A DNA stretch of 64,000 bases, taken from the NCBI GenBank assembly GCA_028015205.1, contig JAPWFG010000026.1, forward strand, positions 496,001 to 560,000, read 5' to 3'. Shown here piece after piece: positions 11,336-21,789 of the stretch (its first letter is position 1; the number at the start of each line of letters is the position of its first letter). The stretch is from Mytilisepta virgata (lineage: Eukaryota; Mollusca; Bivalvia; Mytilida; Mytilidae). A program made the position numbers and the translations under genes. Below the pieces are notes generated by a model that was not told the origin of the DNA, searched no databases, and saw only the letters and a program-made list of their open reading frames with translations.

Positions 11336-12359
11336 TTTGTCGCTTTTGATAATATCTGATCCCAACCATGATGCACAAGATTTAGTGGATTTTTGACTCA
11401 TCAGTTATCAAAATTATATCCAATTAACCATTATATTATGTAAACAAAATCATACATTCGGAGGAAGATAACATCTGGCTGTTCAAGTGCAAACAAGACG
11501 TCTTGCACCCTTTAATGTTGACATAAGATTTGACCAAAAAAAACCACACAGTGGACAAAGCCCATTAAATACAATAATTATTTTAGCCTTGATATGCTCT
11601 TCGAAAACTTTTTAATGTTAAAAACTAAAATTGCATGCGTTGGTCAACTATTCTACATTCTACAGCAGTTAAAGTACCGAACGTAGTAGACATGTGCATG
11701 ATGTGCTAACACAAACATTTTACAGTAGAAACTTTCACAAATACAATTTGAACTTGGATAAACCTTTTTTTAGGTATTTCTTTCCATTAATTCATAGGAA
11801 AACATGTAGTGGAAAATTAACATTGAATGAGGTAGTATAATCTGCATATAAATACTGGTAAGGAATTATAATTAGTTTATTTTAAAATTTAAGTGCAAAT
11901 CATTAATTTATTACAAAAACAGTAAGGGTTCAACAATTCTATCTTTGACATTACTGTTTCTAAAGCCATTCAGATGTAACTTGAATTCTATCGGATGTAT
12001 TTTCATATGTAGAATATATGAAGGAATTATTTTAAATAACTAAGTAATTTTTTCATATAGTATATTTAAATCTAACTAGAGATCGGGTGTCTGTAAGACA
12101 CTGATGTCTGTTCTCATGCACATAGAATGATAATATCCATTTAAAATGAGGAATCCACAGTGCCAAATTCTGATTCTGACATAAAGAACCAAACGCTAAA
12201 ATTTAATGGAGTCGCTCAAGTTTGAAATATAGATGGTTTGTACTTAAATGTTAATGACCTGTGGTGAACTTAAGAGGATGACTCTCAGACTAGTTGTAGA
12301 ATCTCATTGATATATCATCACACATTTTTTATAGAAATAGGTTAAATTGCAACATGTAG
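11336..12359. other. Non-coding, unassigned
   Basis: AT-rich. The part near 11990-12060 (TATTTTCATATGTAGAA, TATGAAGGAATTA) resembles 47400-47490, close to the truncated TRIM-like copy. This suggests flanking sequence was duplicated together with the gene. Confidence 0.35.
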
Positions 12360-12690
12360 TTGAGATGTGTTGAACTATATAAGATTACAGTAATTAAGAA
12401 ATATCATTAATACGATACCATAGGTTCTTTAATAATACCCCTAAATGCAAAATTTAATCAAAGTCACTCAAACATAAAATGTAGGACAAGATCACTCAAA
12501 TCCTTCTAAAATGTAGGTTATATTGACTCAATGTTTATGAGTTGCGTTATACTAAATAGGGCAAATTTACTTGTGAAATTTCACCAATATACAACCATAG
12601 GTTCTTTAAAAATATGCCTAAATGCAAATATTTAACCAAAGTCACTCAATCATAAAATATAGGACAAGATCACTCAAATCTTGCTGAACA
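12360..12690 (+). repeat. Further units of the 142-bp array family
   Basis: Contains (A/G)ATA(C/T)NACCATAGGTTCTTT twice (near 12413 and 12590) and the CAAAGTCACTCAA(A/T)CATAAAAT block twice, matching the array at 8985-9560. Confidence 0.75.
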
Positions 12691-13074
12691 ATGCCGATTT
12701 CTATTGAACTCTATGACGACATAGTATTAAAACCTTTGTGGGAGTGTTATTCTTTTTTTTTCGTTTAGTAGAGCGACAGTATCCGACCTGCAGCTATGAG
12801 AGCCTTAGCTAGTTATGTCTCCCCTTCTCGAAGGGAGACATATTGTTTTAGTGATTATTATTCTTCTTCCTCTTCTAATCAAATTTTTTGTCCGGAACAT
12901 AACTTTTTTGTTTTTTGAGCTAGCCTCATGATATTTGGAAGGTATATGCATCAGGTCAAGGTGGAGTGCAGAGTACCACATTTGGGTCCCTGGGGGTCAG
13001 TCCCCACCCCCTAGCCTGTAAAATGTAGGCTAAAATAACAAAATACTTAATATTTTGAAAACCATTGTGATCCC

Positions 13075-14020
13075 CACCCTATAACCATATATATTATTAC
13101 TCCTTATGATAAGACAAATCATTTGGTACTATAGGGGGGTCTGAGGGGGGTCATGCCCCACCCCCTCAAATGATAAAATACTAAATATTCTGAAAACCAT
13201 TGAGATCCCCACCCTATAACCATATATATTATTACTCCTTATGATAAGACGAATCATTTGGTACCATAGTGGGGTCTGAGGGGGGTCATGCCCCACCCCC
13301 TCAAATGATAAAATACTAAATATTCTGAAAACCATTGAGATCCCCACCCTATAACCATATATATTATTACTACTTATGATAAGACGAATCATTTGGTACC
13401 ATAGGGGGGTCTGAGGGGGGTCATGCCCCACCCCTTCAAATGATAAAATACTAAATATTCTGAAAACCATTGAGATCCCTAACCAATAACCATATATATT
13501 ATTACTCTTTATGATAAGACGAATCATTTGGTACCATAGGGGGTCTGAGGGGGGGTCATGCCCCACCCCCTCAAATGACAAAATACTTATTATTCTGAAA
13601 ACCATTGAGATCCCCACCCTATAACCATATATATTATTACTTCTTATGATAAGACGAATCATTTGGTACTATAGGGGTCTGAGGGGGGGTCATGCCCCAC
13701 CCCCTTAAATGACAAAATACTTATTCTGAAAACCATTGAGATCCCCACCCTATAACCATATATATTATTACTCCTTATGATAAGACGAATCATTTGGTAC
13801 CATAGGGGGTCTGAGGGGGGGTCATGCCCCACCCCCTTAAATGATAAAATACTTAATATTTTGAAAACCATTGTGATCCCCACCCTATAACCATATATAT
13901 TATTACTCCTTATGATAAGACAAATTATTTGGTACCATAGGGGGGTCTGAGGGGGGTCATGCCCCACCCCCTCAAATGATAAAATACTAAATATTCTGAA
14001 AACCATTTAGATCCCAACCC
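13075..14020 (+). repeat. Tandem array inside the element, unit 135 bp
   Basis: Seven units marked by CATATATATTATTACT(C/A/T)C and GGGGGTCATGCCCCACCCC. The unit length is close to 135 bp, a multiple of three, so minus-strand frames stay open across units (13129-13662 and 13659-14006) and give a 45-residue repeat. No domain, start context or splice signal supports translation, so I treat the frames as by-products of the period. Confidence 0.88.
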
Positions 14021-14189
14021 AATAGTGTTCTTCTTCCTCTTCTAATCAGATTTTTTGTCCGGAACATAACTTTTTTGTTTCTTGAGCTAGCCTCATGATA
14101 TTTGGAAGGTATATGCATCAGGTCAAGGCGGAGTGCAGAGTACCACATTTAGGTCCCTGGGGGTCAGTCCCCACCCCCTAGCCTACATT

Positions 14190-15165
14190 ATCTTGGAAAG
14201 GGTTGAAATCCCCACCCTTAAACCATATATTTTATTATTCATGATAACAAGACAAGTTGAATGCAGTATACATCTGAGCCCCGGGGGTCATCCCCTACCC
14301 CTCAAGACCAGAAACCTTAATTTATCTTAAAAATGGTTGAAATCCCCACCCCTAAACCATATATTGTACTACTCATGGTTACAAGACGAGTTGAATGCAA
14401 TATGCATCTTAGCCCTGGGGGTCATCCCCACCCCCTCAAAATCAGAAACCTTATTTTATCTTAAAAATGGTTGGAATCCCCACCCCTAAACCATATATTG
14501 TACTACTCATGGTTACAAGACCAGTTGTATGCAATATACATCTTAGCCTTGGGGGTCATCCCCACCCCCACAAAATCAGAAACCTTATTTTATCTTAAAA
14601 ATGGTTGGAATCCCCACCCCTAAACCATATATTGTACTACTCATGGTTACAAGACGAGTTGAATGCAATATACATCTTAGCCCTGGGGGTCATCCACACC
14701 CCCCTCAAAATCAGAAACCTTATTTTATCTTAAAAATGGTTGGAATCCCCACCCCTAAACCATATATTGTACTACTCATGGTTACAAGACAAGTTGAATG
14801 TACTATACATCTTAGCCCTGGGGATCATCCCCACCCCCTCAAAATCAGAAACCTTATTTTATCTTAAAAATGGTTGGAATCCCCACCCCTAAACCATATA
14901 TTGTACTACTCATGGTTACAAGACAAGTTGAATGTACTATACATCTTAGCCCTGGGGATCATCCCCACCCCCTCAAAATCAGAAACCTTATTTTATCTTA
15001 AAAATGGTTGAGATCCCCTCCACAAAAGTATATATTTCCTTATTCACAATGAAAAGACAAGTTGAATGCAATATGTCTTGGCCCCAGGGGGTCATCCCAC
15101 CCCTCAAGACCAGAAACCTTAATTCATCTTAAAAATGGTTCAGATCCCTTCCCCAAAACTATATA
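14190..15165 (+). repeat. Second tandem array inside the element, unit about 134 bp
   Basis: Seven units marked by AAAAATGGTTGGAATCCCCA near 14467, 14600, 14736 and 14868 (spacing 132-136) and CTGGGG(G/A)TCATCCCCACCCC. The sequence is a distant homologue of the array just upstream: both hold AACCATATAT, TTA(C/T)TACTC and ACAAGAC-type blocks. A third, more diverged relative is at 36040-36880, and a single unit lies at 61812-61880. Confidence 0.88.
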
Positions 15166-15357
15166 TTACCTTATTCATTCCTTGTTGAAGCACATATCTG
15201 TAGGTAACTACATGTATTATGTACCATAGCTCTTAATTTGCCACCTTGATGATCCCTAAAAAATGTTAAAAAAACTATGGGTATGGAAGGGGAGACATCA
15301 GTTTTAGCGTGCTAAAACAGTCCAGCATGCTGGACTCCTGTGAAAACAGTACCTCTA

Positions 15358-16190
15358 GTTTTACAGTTAAAATAAGCACATTTCGATCCTGCTATCTAAA
15401 GTATATACCGTTCACTCTAATGTTGCAGTTCTAGCAAGCGGTCACCTTGTTGGTCATCATATTGTATTGGTTTGTATTGTGTGTTTTAAACACCCGGCCA
15501 CTGTGCCAGGATAGATAGGGGAGGTTTGGGTACCCATAAAACCGATTTAACCCCACCACTGTTCAGTGTCTGTACCAAGTCAGACTATCCTGACTCTCTG
15601 TTGTGTTTGTGGTTTGTACTCTTTTTTGTTAATTTTGTCCGGAGTTCCGTCAGTTGGTTGCTGTAATTGATTGGTATGTCATTGTTGACCTTTCCTGTTA
15701 CCCATTTTGTCGTTTAACCATACATGTTGTAGGTTCTTTAAAAACATACCTTAATCAACATTTTTTTACCAAAGCCACTCAAGCATAAAATATAGATCAT
15801 GGTGACTAAAATGTTGCTGACTTTCGTTGTACTTTATAAGATGAATACAAAGGGCTGGTATAATATCATCGGCATTTCTCAAATGGTTTCTCAGGAATGT
15901 ACCTAACCGCAAAAACTTAACACTCATGTATGAAATATCGGTCATCATGACCCAACTTTGAGAGTAATCTTTATATACTGCAAGACGATTGCTGTGAGTG
16001 CGGACTTTTGCTACATATATATGTATGCATAATATAACAAACCACTATCTGAAATGTCATATCTGTGACAATATTTAACTATAGATATAATGATAATATA
16101 ATAGATAGGGAATCTTCCTATTTTATGATTAAGATCTATAATTACCAAGGTAATTTGTCTAATTAAGTCCCCAAAACAAAGTTTGTTCCG
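15358..16190. other. Non-coding, mostly old repeat
   Basis: 15420-15620 has the TTGCAGTTCTAGCAAGCGGT and TGTTTGTGGTTTGTACTC phrases related to 3130-3300. 15720-16010 is a decayed unit of the 142-bp family (TGTAGGTTCTTTAAAAACAT, CCACTCAAGCATAAAATATA). Confidence 0.5.
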
Positions 16191-16199
16191 TTTATTATT

Positions 16200-16660
16200 T
16201 CAATCAACGTTAAAAATAGCTACAATGCGGTATCAAGCTCAATGTCACTGCTCAAGGTCATTTCAAAAGACAATAGTAACCTACTTAAAGTCCTTAGCAA
16301 CCATAGTTATTTCAATAGGGACTGAAAAAGCTTCAATTTCATATCAAGGCCAAGGTCATATCTCAAGTTCGCTTAAGAAGACCATAGCAACCCACGTTGT
16401 ATACGTAAAAGACCTTAGCAACCATAGTTATTTCTAAAGAGAATAAAAAGAGCTTCAATTTGTTAACAGGGTCAATCACATATTCCAAGGTCATTTCAAA
16501 ATACCATAGCAACCCACCTTATATTATGAAAAAGTCCTTAGCAACCACAGTTATTGTAATAGAGAATTAAAAAACCTACAATTTGTTACTAAGGTCAAGG
16601 CCATTTTAAGAACTATAGCAACACACTTTACACGATGAAAAAGTTCTTATGAACAATAAC
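16200..16660 (+). repeat. Tandem array, unit about 115-125 bp
   Basis: Four units marked by CTTAGCAACCA(T/C)AGTTATT near 16290, 16407 and 16536, and by CAAGGTCATTTCAAAA and ACCATAGCAACCCAC. No coding potential. Confidence 0.78.
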
Positions 16661-16715
16661 TATGTTAATAGAGAATCAAAAGAGATACCGGGAAAGACCT
16701 TCCTATTTGTTCTCG

Positions 16716-17335
16716 GAACAAATAGACCTTCAATTTTTTTATTATTATTCTTTTCCTTTCTTTTTCTGAGCCATGAATTTGTCCAAAGCAGATCTCAAAA
16801 ACCGTTCAAGCCAACTTCATGAAACTTGGTACAAAAATAGGTCGCCATGCTTAGTTGTGCCTAAAGGTTTCGGAATTTTCAAAATGACCGCCAATATGCG
16901 GAAAAATTCAACATGCTCCGATTTGGATGAAATTTGGTTCCCAAGTAGATTATGATATTGCGAAGTGATTTCCGTCATCAAAACTTTCCATCGGCCGCCA
17001 TTTTCAAAATGGCCGCTAAATTAAAATCATCACGTTTGGAGGTAAGACATGGCTATAGCGGAGATGGATGCCTATGAAACAAAATCATCATGTTTTTCAT
17101 ACAAGGAGGTAAGGAATAGCTGTACTTAGCCAAGGACACAAACGTTTTGGGGACTTTTGTGTTGTCTTCCCAACACAGTATTACTTGTTATTATTATTTT
17201 GTTCACGTTGTGTCGATGTCAAGAATTTTTTTTGGACGGTCGGGTGAGCGGGGAAATCTACAGCTTCTAACCCAGATCTTGGAAACTTTGCAGATTGTTT
17301 GCAGACATATTGAAGATGTGCATGAAGGAATATGA
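16716..17335 (+). mobile_element. Hairpin-headed element (CTATTTGTTC head), body fragment
   Basis: The head CCTATTTGTTCTCGGAACAA then ATAGACC forms a perfect TATTTGTTC / GAACAAATA hairpin. A TTTTTTTATTATTATTC tract and CTGAGCCATGAATTTGTCC follow, the same plan as the other hairpin heads. The body has CGCCATTTTCAAAATGGCCGC and ATGAAACTTGGTACAAA phrases like 61700 and 63500. Around 17230-17330 a GGTCGGGTGAGCGGGGAAAT block matches 30822-30910. I cannot place the 3' end. Confidence 0.55.
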
Positions 17336-19149
17336 TATGTCATTTTAATAACTTTTTTCCAGATTTATCATTGTTTGGAATTTAGTCATTTTTCACAAAA
17401 AATTGTATCCCCCCCAACCATCCTAAGTCTTATTGTGTCTTCGTTGTCTTGCATTGACCTTGTTGTTGATCATCATAAACCTACATGTGGTATTAAACGC
17501 AACCCGGCATATTGAGTATTTCATTTCTCAACATATCGAAACGATATTTCTCATGATGGTTTGGAAAGATTAACGGGAATCGGAATTTGTACTGTGAAGC
17601 CGAACACTTTATCGTAACAGAACTGTCTCCCTGATCACCTGGAACTTGTTACAGCTCTATCACGAAAACCCTAATAACAGATAGAGGCAAACCAAGAGTT
17701 GGAAAATGTTAGACATCTCACAACTTTGTTTGCATTTGGTTGAAACCTTTTGACGACCCCTTTTCAGGGTTAATTCCTATTGAACATTTGACAGAACTCC
17801 TTAATGGTAACAAATCACAGTTAGTCGTATAGAGTTGGGACTTCCATTAATGACCATCACAGGTCATGACCTTGAAATTGATGTTAAATCTTGTTACTGG
17901 TCTGTCACGCATCCTTGTGGAAAACAATGTTCATCTTGTCGAGACGCAACTTTGTCGTCTTCGGTCAACCCGGTATATCGACTCCTTATAGGAGTTATCG
18001 GCCTTTGAATATTTGGAAGAACAGTAAATGGCATTCGTAGAGACTTGGGATTTACAACATTGGTTGTCAGAGATCAAAACTTTCAAAATAACACCAAGGT
18101 CGAAGGTCAAGATCACAATTGACCTTGACTTTAAACTTTGTTACCGCGTTGTAACGGTTACCATAAAAGATAGCTAAAAAATGTTCTGAGAAATGTGATA
18201 AGAATGTCAAGATCTACATTTGTCTCAATAGGTCTTAAGCTGCACGATGACACCTTATAGAAGTTCGTACCTCTGAAGCTTTTATATTTTATTCTATGTA
18301 ATACATATTAATGAGGTAGACTTTTGTCTTGTAGCCAATCGGTGGACACAGCCAGATAACGGACAGATTATTTCATAGTGGAATTACTAACTAATTTTCC
18401 TTAAGTTTTGTAGACATATCTATTATCAACAGACTGATAAGATGATGACAGAAACATGATACAGACCTGTTAGATCATTGTTAAAACTCATTTTACACAC
18501 AAACATTTGCAGACATTTTATTATATTAACGGTCTCGTTGCAAGAATCTTACAAAATAAATAGACGTTGTGAATTAATAATTATTTACATGGAAAACGAC
18601 ATTTATATAAGGCACAAATAAGGCTACAAATTCACAAACGGGAAAAGTTCATTTAAAAAAACAGAACACTGTGCTTCTGTTTCAATGAAAAAAATTGCCA
18701 GATGAAACTAGTGATCAACAGTTCACATACATGGGGAATTAAACACACAAAACCATGATTTAGAATACAAAAAAATCGCATGTGTTGTTGATGATAATGC
18801 AAATACACCATGTACACCTTCATACGCATATAATGTATAATATCAAATTAGTTAAATTACCTGAAATAAATTGGATTGTTCTTTTTTTATTATTTATGCT
18901 TTCAATAGAACAGATATGGGGGAAAATGTAAAATAGTAAAATTTTACTTATTTATCTCATTTCAGCAAAAGAAAACTTGACAATTTATCTGAAATAAAAG
19001 ATTTTAGTTTCTAAATTAATAGCCTCAATGACACCGCTAGAATTCATTACTATGATGTGCCTTGTGTCACAGACGACCACCTACAATTTCTGCACTCTAT
19101 TGTCACCTCTGTTGATAACTAAAGGACAAGGTCGAACATAGAATAAAAC
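17336..19149. other. Non-coding, with a weak two-unit repeat
   Basis: 17840-18150 holds two diverged units with (G/T)AGAG(A)CTTGGGA(C/T)TT and GACCTTGA(A/C)(A/T)TTGA phrases. The remainder is AT-rich with nothing recognisable. Confidence 0.4.
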
Positions 19150-19220
19150 GGTAATTCACCTCATGTTTATTAAACCGTCGGGCTACGCCCTCCTATTTAA
19201 TAAACATGAGGTGAATTACC
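19150..19220. repeat. Perfect 25-bp stem hairpin with a 21-nt loop
   Basis: Arm 1 (19150-19174) begins GGTAATTCACCTCATG and ends TTTATTAAA. Arm 2 (19196-19220) is its exact reverse complement. The loop CCGTCGGGCTACGCCCTCC holds a further GGGC-TAC-GCCC mini-hairpin. The stem has no mismatch, unlike the old repeats around it, so it is either recent or kept by the mechanism that made it. The hairpin at 30735-30818 has a similar design. Confidence 0.93.
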
Positions 19221-19498
19221 AATACTTAGTTTATATTTCTGATGCATAGATATAGGAAGATCCGGGCGGGGTCTCAATACAGCTGGCCGATAACCTATAA
19301 CTAGGCCAATTTTAAAAAATTGACGTTTTATATCCGCTTCTAGTAAAACCAGGTTTCTACATTAGGATTGCACCTGTAATAATCGTGTAACATGCATCGT
19401 GCATCGTGAGATTAGCATGGAATGTGAGAATGGTGAGTGTAATGTGTCATCTTTAAGCGAATTCTCTGTATACGCATAGTAATTTGATACTTTATTTG

Positions 19499-19500
<2 letters not shown>

Positions 19501-19530
<30 letters not shown>
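19501..19530. repeat. Homopolymer run of about 30 C
   Basis: Uninterrupted C run flanked by TTTATTTGA and ACTTATTCATG. Its length is likely unreliable in any assembly. Shorter G runs occur near 3822, 24665, 36217, 41148, 42753 and 60637. Confidence 0.95.
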
Positions 19531-20960
19531 ACTTATTCATGTTATTGTCAGTCAAATAGCTATGATAATGATACATTTTTCCGAAAATGAAATTAATAAA
19601 ACAGACTGAAATGCAGCTAAATTTTTAACTTTTTGTAAACTTACAGATTGTTCACCACAAATCCGTTGTGAAAAAAACGCCCACTAAAGTAAATGTTTAT
19701 CTAAAAGTCAAGTAATGCAAAGGTCAATGTACATATCATATCGTGACACCCGGAGTTTATCTAATAACCGATTTCTCCTCTAGTCCATTCAATATCTCAT
19801 TGACGCTTAGTTTGTTTTGCAACTATTATATTTTTATTGCCCTGGATTAAATTGTCTATTTCTAAAATTTAGAAATCTGAATAGGTAGAGTTCTTATTGT
19901 ATAGTTTCTCGATCTCCATATAAACTGAAAAATATGTCTTATCAAAGTTTATTTTTTTACTTTAAATTTTCTCATAGGTTATGTTAAAAGTATTTCCGAA
20001 TACTGAGCTATGTTCGTGCGTAATTCTTAGTTTTTATTTTATCCGGTAATATTGGTATTTTTAACCTTTCATTTTACTGTTTTAGATTTTTAGACTGGAT
20101 TACCGTTTATGAGGCACCGAAATATAATTTATTCACATCTGACCAGTTTCACCTTTTACGAAATCAACGAGCACTATTAACACACACACACACAAACACA
20201 TACGACAACACGGCAATCCAATTAAAAGTTAAAATATTTATTTAAAGTTCCAGTGAACTTTGGGTAGTATCGAACATGGTATTTATGCTCATTCAATTTA
20301 TGATGCCTACATGACCTAAACCCCTTCAAATAATTCTAATATTTGTACTCATACCAAGACAGCAAGCTCTGTTCGCATATAATAGAAATAAAACAACAGT
20401 GTCTGTGGGAAATATTGGGTCACTACCTGTGACCAATTTTTTATTATGGCCAAATCTACACATTTACATATATGTACAGCCTTGACAACAAATTATATGC
20501 GAAGGTGGGGTTCAAAAAGGGGCCCCGTAACATATATAACATAAGATATAAAACACAAAAGGGGGCCTCATAACATATATCAAAAAAGATTTAAAAATAC
20601 AAAAAAGATGCCGATATAATAGACCCTCATCTGGTGGTTTGGAGGGGGGTTTCAATTATAAAATTAAACATGCACTTCCACTCGCATTCATGTTCCAAAC
20701 AAAATATTATGTCATAATATAAACACGTGCCTTAGAAATATTCATGAAAAAATGGACTGTTCCATAAAAGCGTTATTTTCCATAATAATAACAATTGTGT
20801 ACAGTGAAATTAATTTTATTTTTGAAGGAGTAGTCTGTATACGTCTATATTTGAGTAAAACCGGTACATTGGTATATCCAAATAATTGACTTAAAAATAA
20901 TTATTCTCATTTTCACAGATATTTATCATATATTTGCCCGTATTGATGGGAACTTGTCCC
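19531..20960. other. No recognisable gene
   Basis: AT-rich. A short CA microsatellite sits near 20180-20195. No exon, hairpin head or tandem array seen. Confidence 0.4.
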
Positions 20961-20964
20961 ACTG

Positions 20965-21180
20965 TCAACACTGAAGTTTTGAGTTCCAATCTCACCTGTT
21001 GCGGGTGTGTGTTCGCCTCCGATCTAAATTGACCAGAATTGGCAATTTTCCTACCGAAGGTCGGTGGTTGTCTCCCGGTACTCCGGCTTCTTCCACCAAT
21101 AAAAACTGGCCGCCGCGAAATAGCCAAATGTGCTGAAAACGGCGTAAAACCCCAACTTGAACAAAAACAAACCCAATGTG
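20965..21180 (+). mobile_element. SINE, copy 2
   Basis: Shares GGGTGTGT(G/T)(T/A), GATCT(A/T)AATTGAC(C/A)AG(A/G)ATT, CCTACCGAAGGTCGGTGG, TCTCCCGGTACTCCGGCTTC, GGCGTAAAACCCCAAC and the A-rich tail with copy 1 at 8690-8900. The tRNA-like head is missing or too decayed to see, so this copy is 5'-truncated. Confidence 0.75.
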
Positions 21181-21789
21181 CTCGTTTAAAGTAAGTTTGA
21201 TTTGATGTGTAATGGTCTAACAATGCTTTTTCAACTTCACCGGATTTCACAGGTTCAAAACTCTAGGCAACAGGACATGTAACATTCCCTGGGAATGTCA
21301 ATTAACACAATTAGAAAAATTTTATCCGTCTTAACATCACTGTGAATTCAAAAAGAAAACTAAATATCTAATAATTGATTTTATTTTGTGAAGTTATAGA
21401 ATTACCTAACTTTTGGGAAACCCAATAGCCTACGTACAAATTGACGAAAATTAGGTGCCAAACTATATTGACTTTTTCTGTCCGGCCTCTTGGCATGTGC
21501 ACGGGGTATTGGCAAAATAAGTCAAGCTTCTTATTTGATATTTGTACTTTGTGTATACAGATTGTGAACAAATGTATATATGTTTTTTTTACAGTTGTGA
21601 AGACTGGCCATGACAGATGTAATTTGAGAACAGATTATGAAACGTTAGTACCCCGACTTTCTATTTAAACATGTCACCTTACATTGTTCGTCATATTCAC
21701 TAAACATTTTTTGTCGACAACTTCTAAGCAACTAAAGGCCCAAACTAATTCATATTTGGTGTGATGCATCGCCATCAGGAGATTTTGAA
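21181..21789. other. No recognisable feature
   Basis: AT-rich spacer. The short frames at 21368-21668 show no domain. Confidence 0.4.

Larger units (their letters stand above)
12813..15357 (+). mobile_element. Long hairpin-headed element (TTATGTCTCC class) carrying two tandem arrays
   Basis: The 5' head is TTATGTCTCCCCTTCTCG followed by AAGGGAGACATATTG, so GTCTCCCTT pairs with AAGGGAGAC. A T-rich stretch and TTTTTTGTCCGGAACATAAC follow. The 3' end has two perfect hairpins in a row: GTTTTAGC-GT-GCTAAAAC at 15301-15318 and GTCCAGCATGCTGGAC at 15320-15335. A last CTCTAG then meets TT at 15358. The interior is almost entirely two tandem arrays, and the body phrase GTCCGGAACATAACTTTTTTG occurs twice (near 12892 and 14058). 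No protein is encoded. It could be Helentron-like or another rolling-circle type; that is inference from the terminal hairpin and the TT target. Confidence 0.7.

Noticed and set aside
13129..14006. 177- and 115-codon minus-strand frames
   Set aside because: Products of a 135-bp tandem unit; no domain, start context or splice support.
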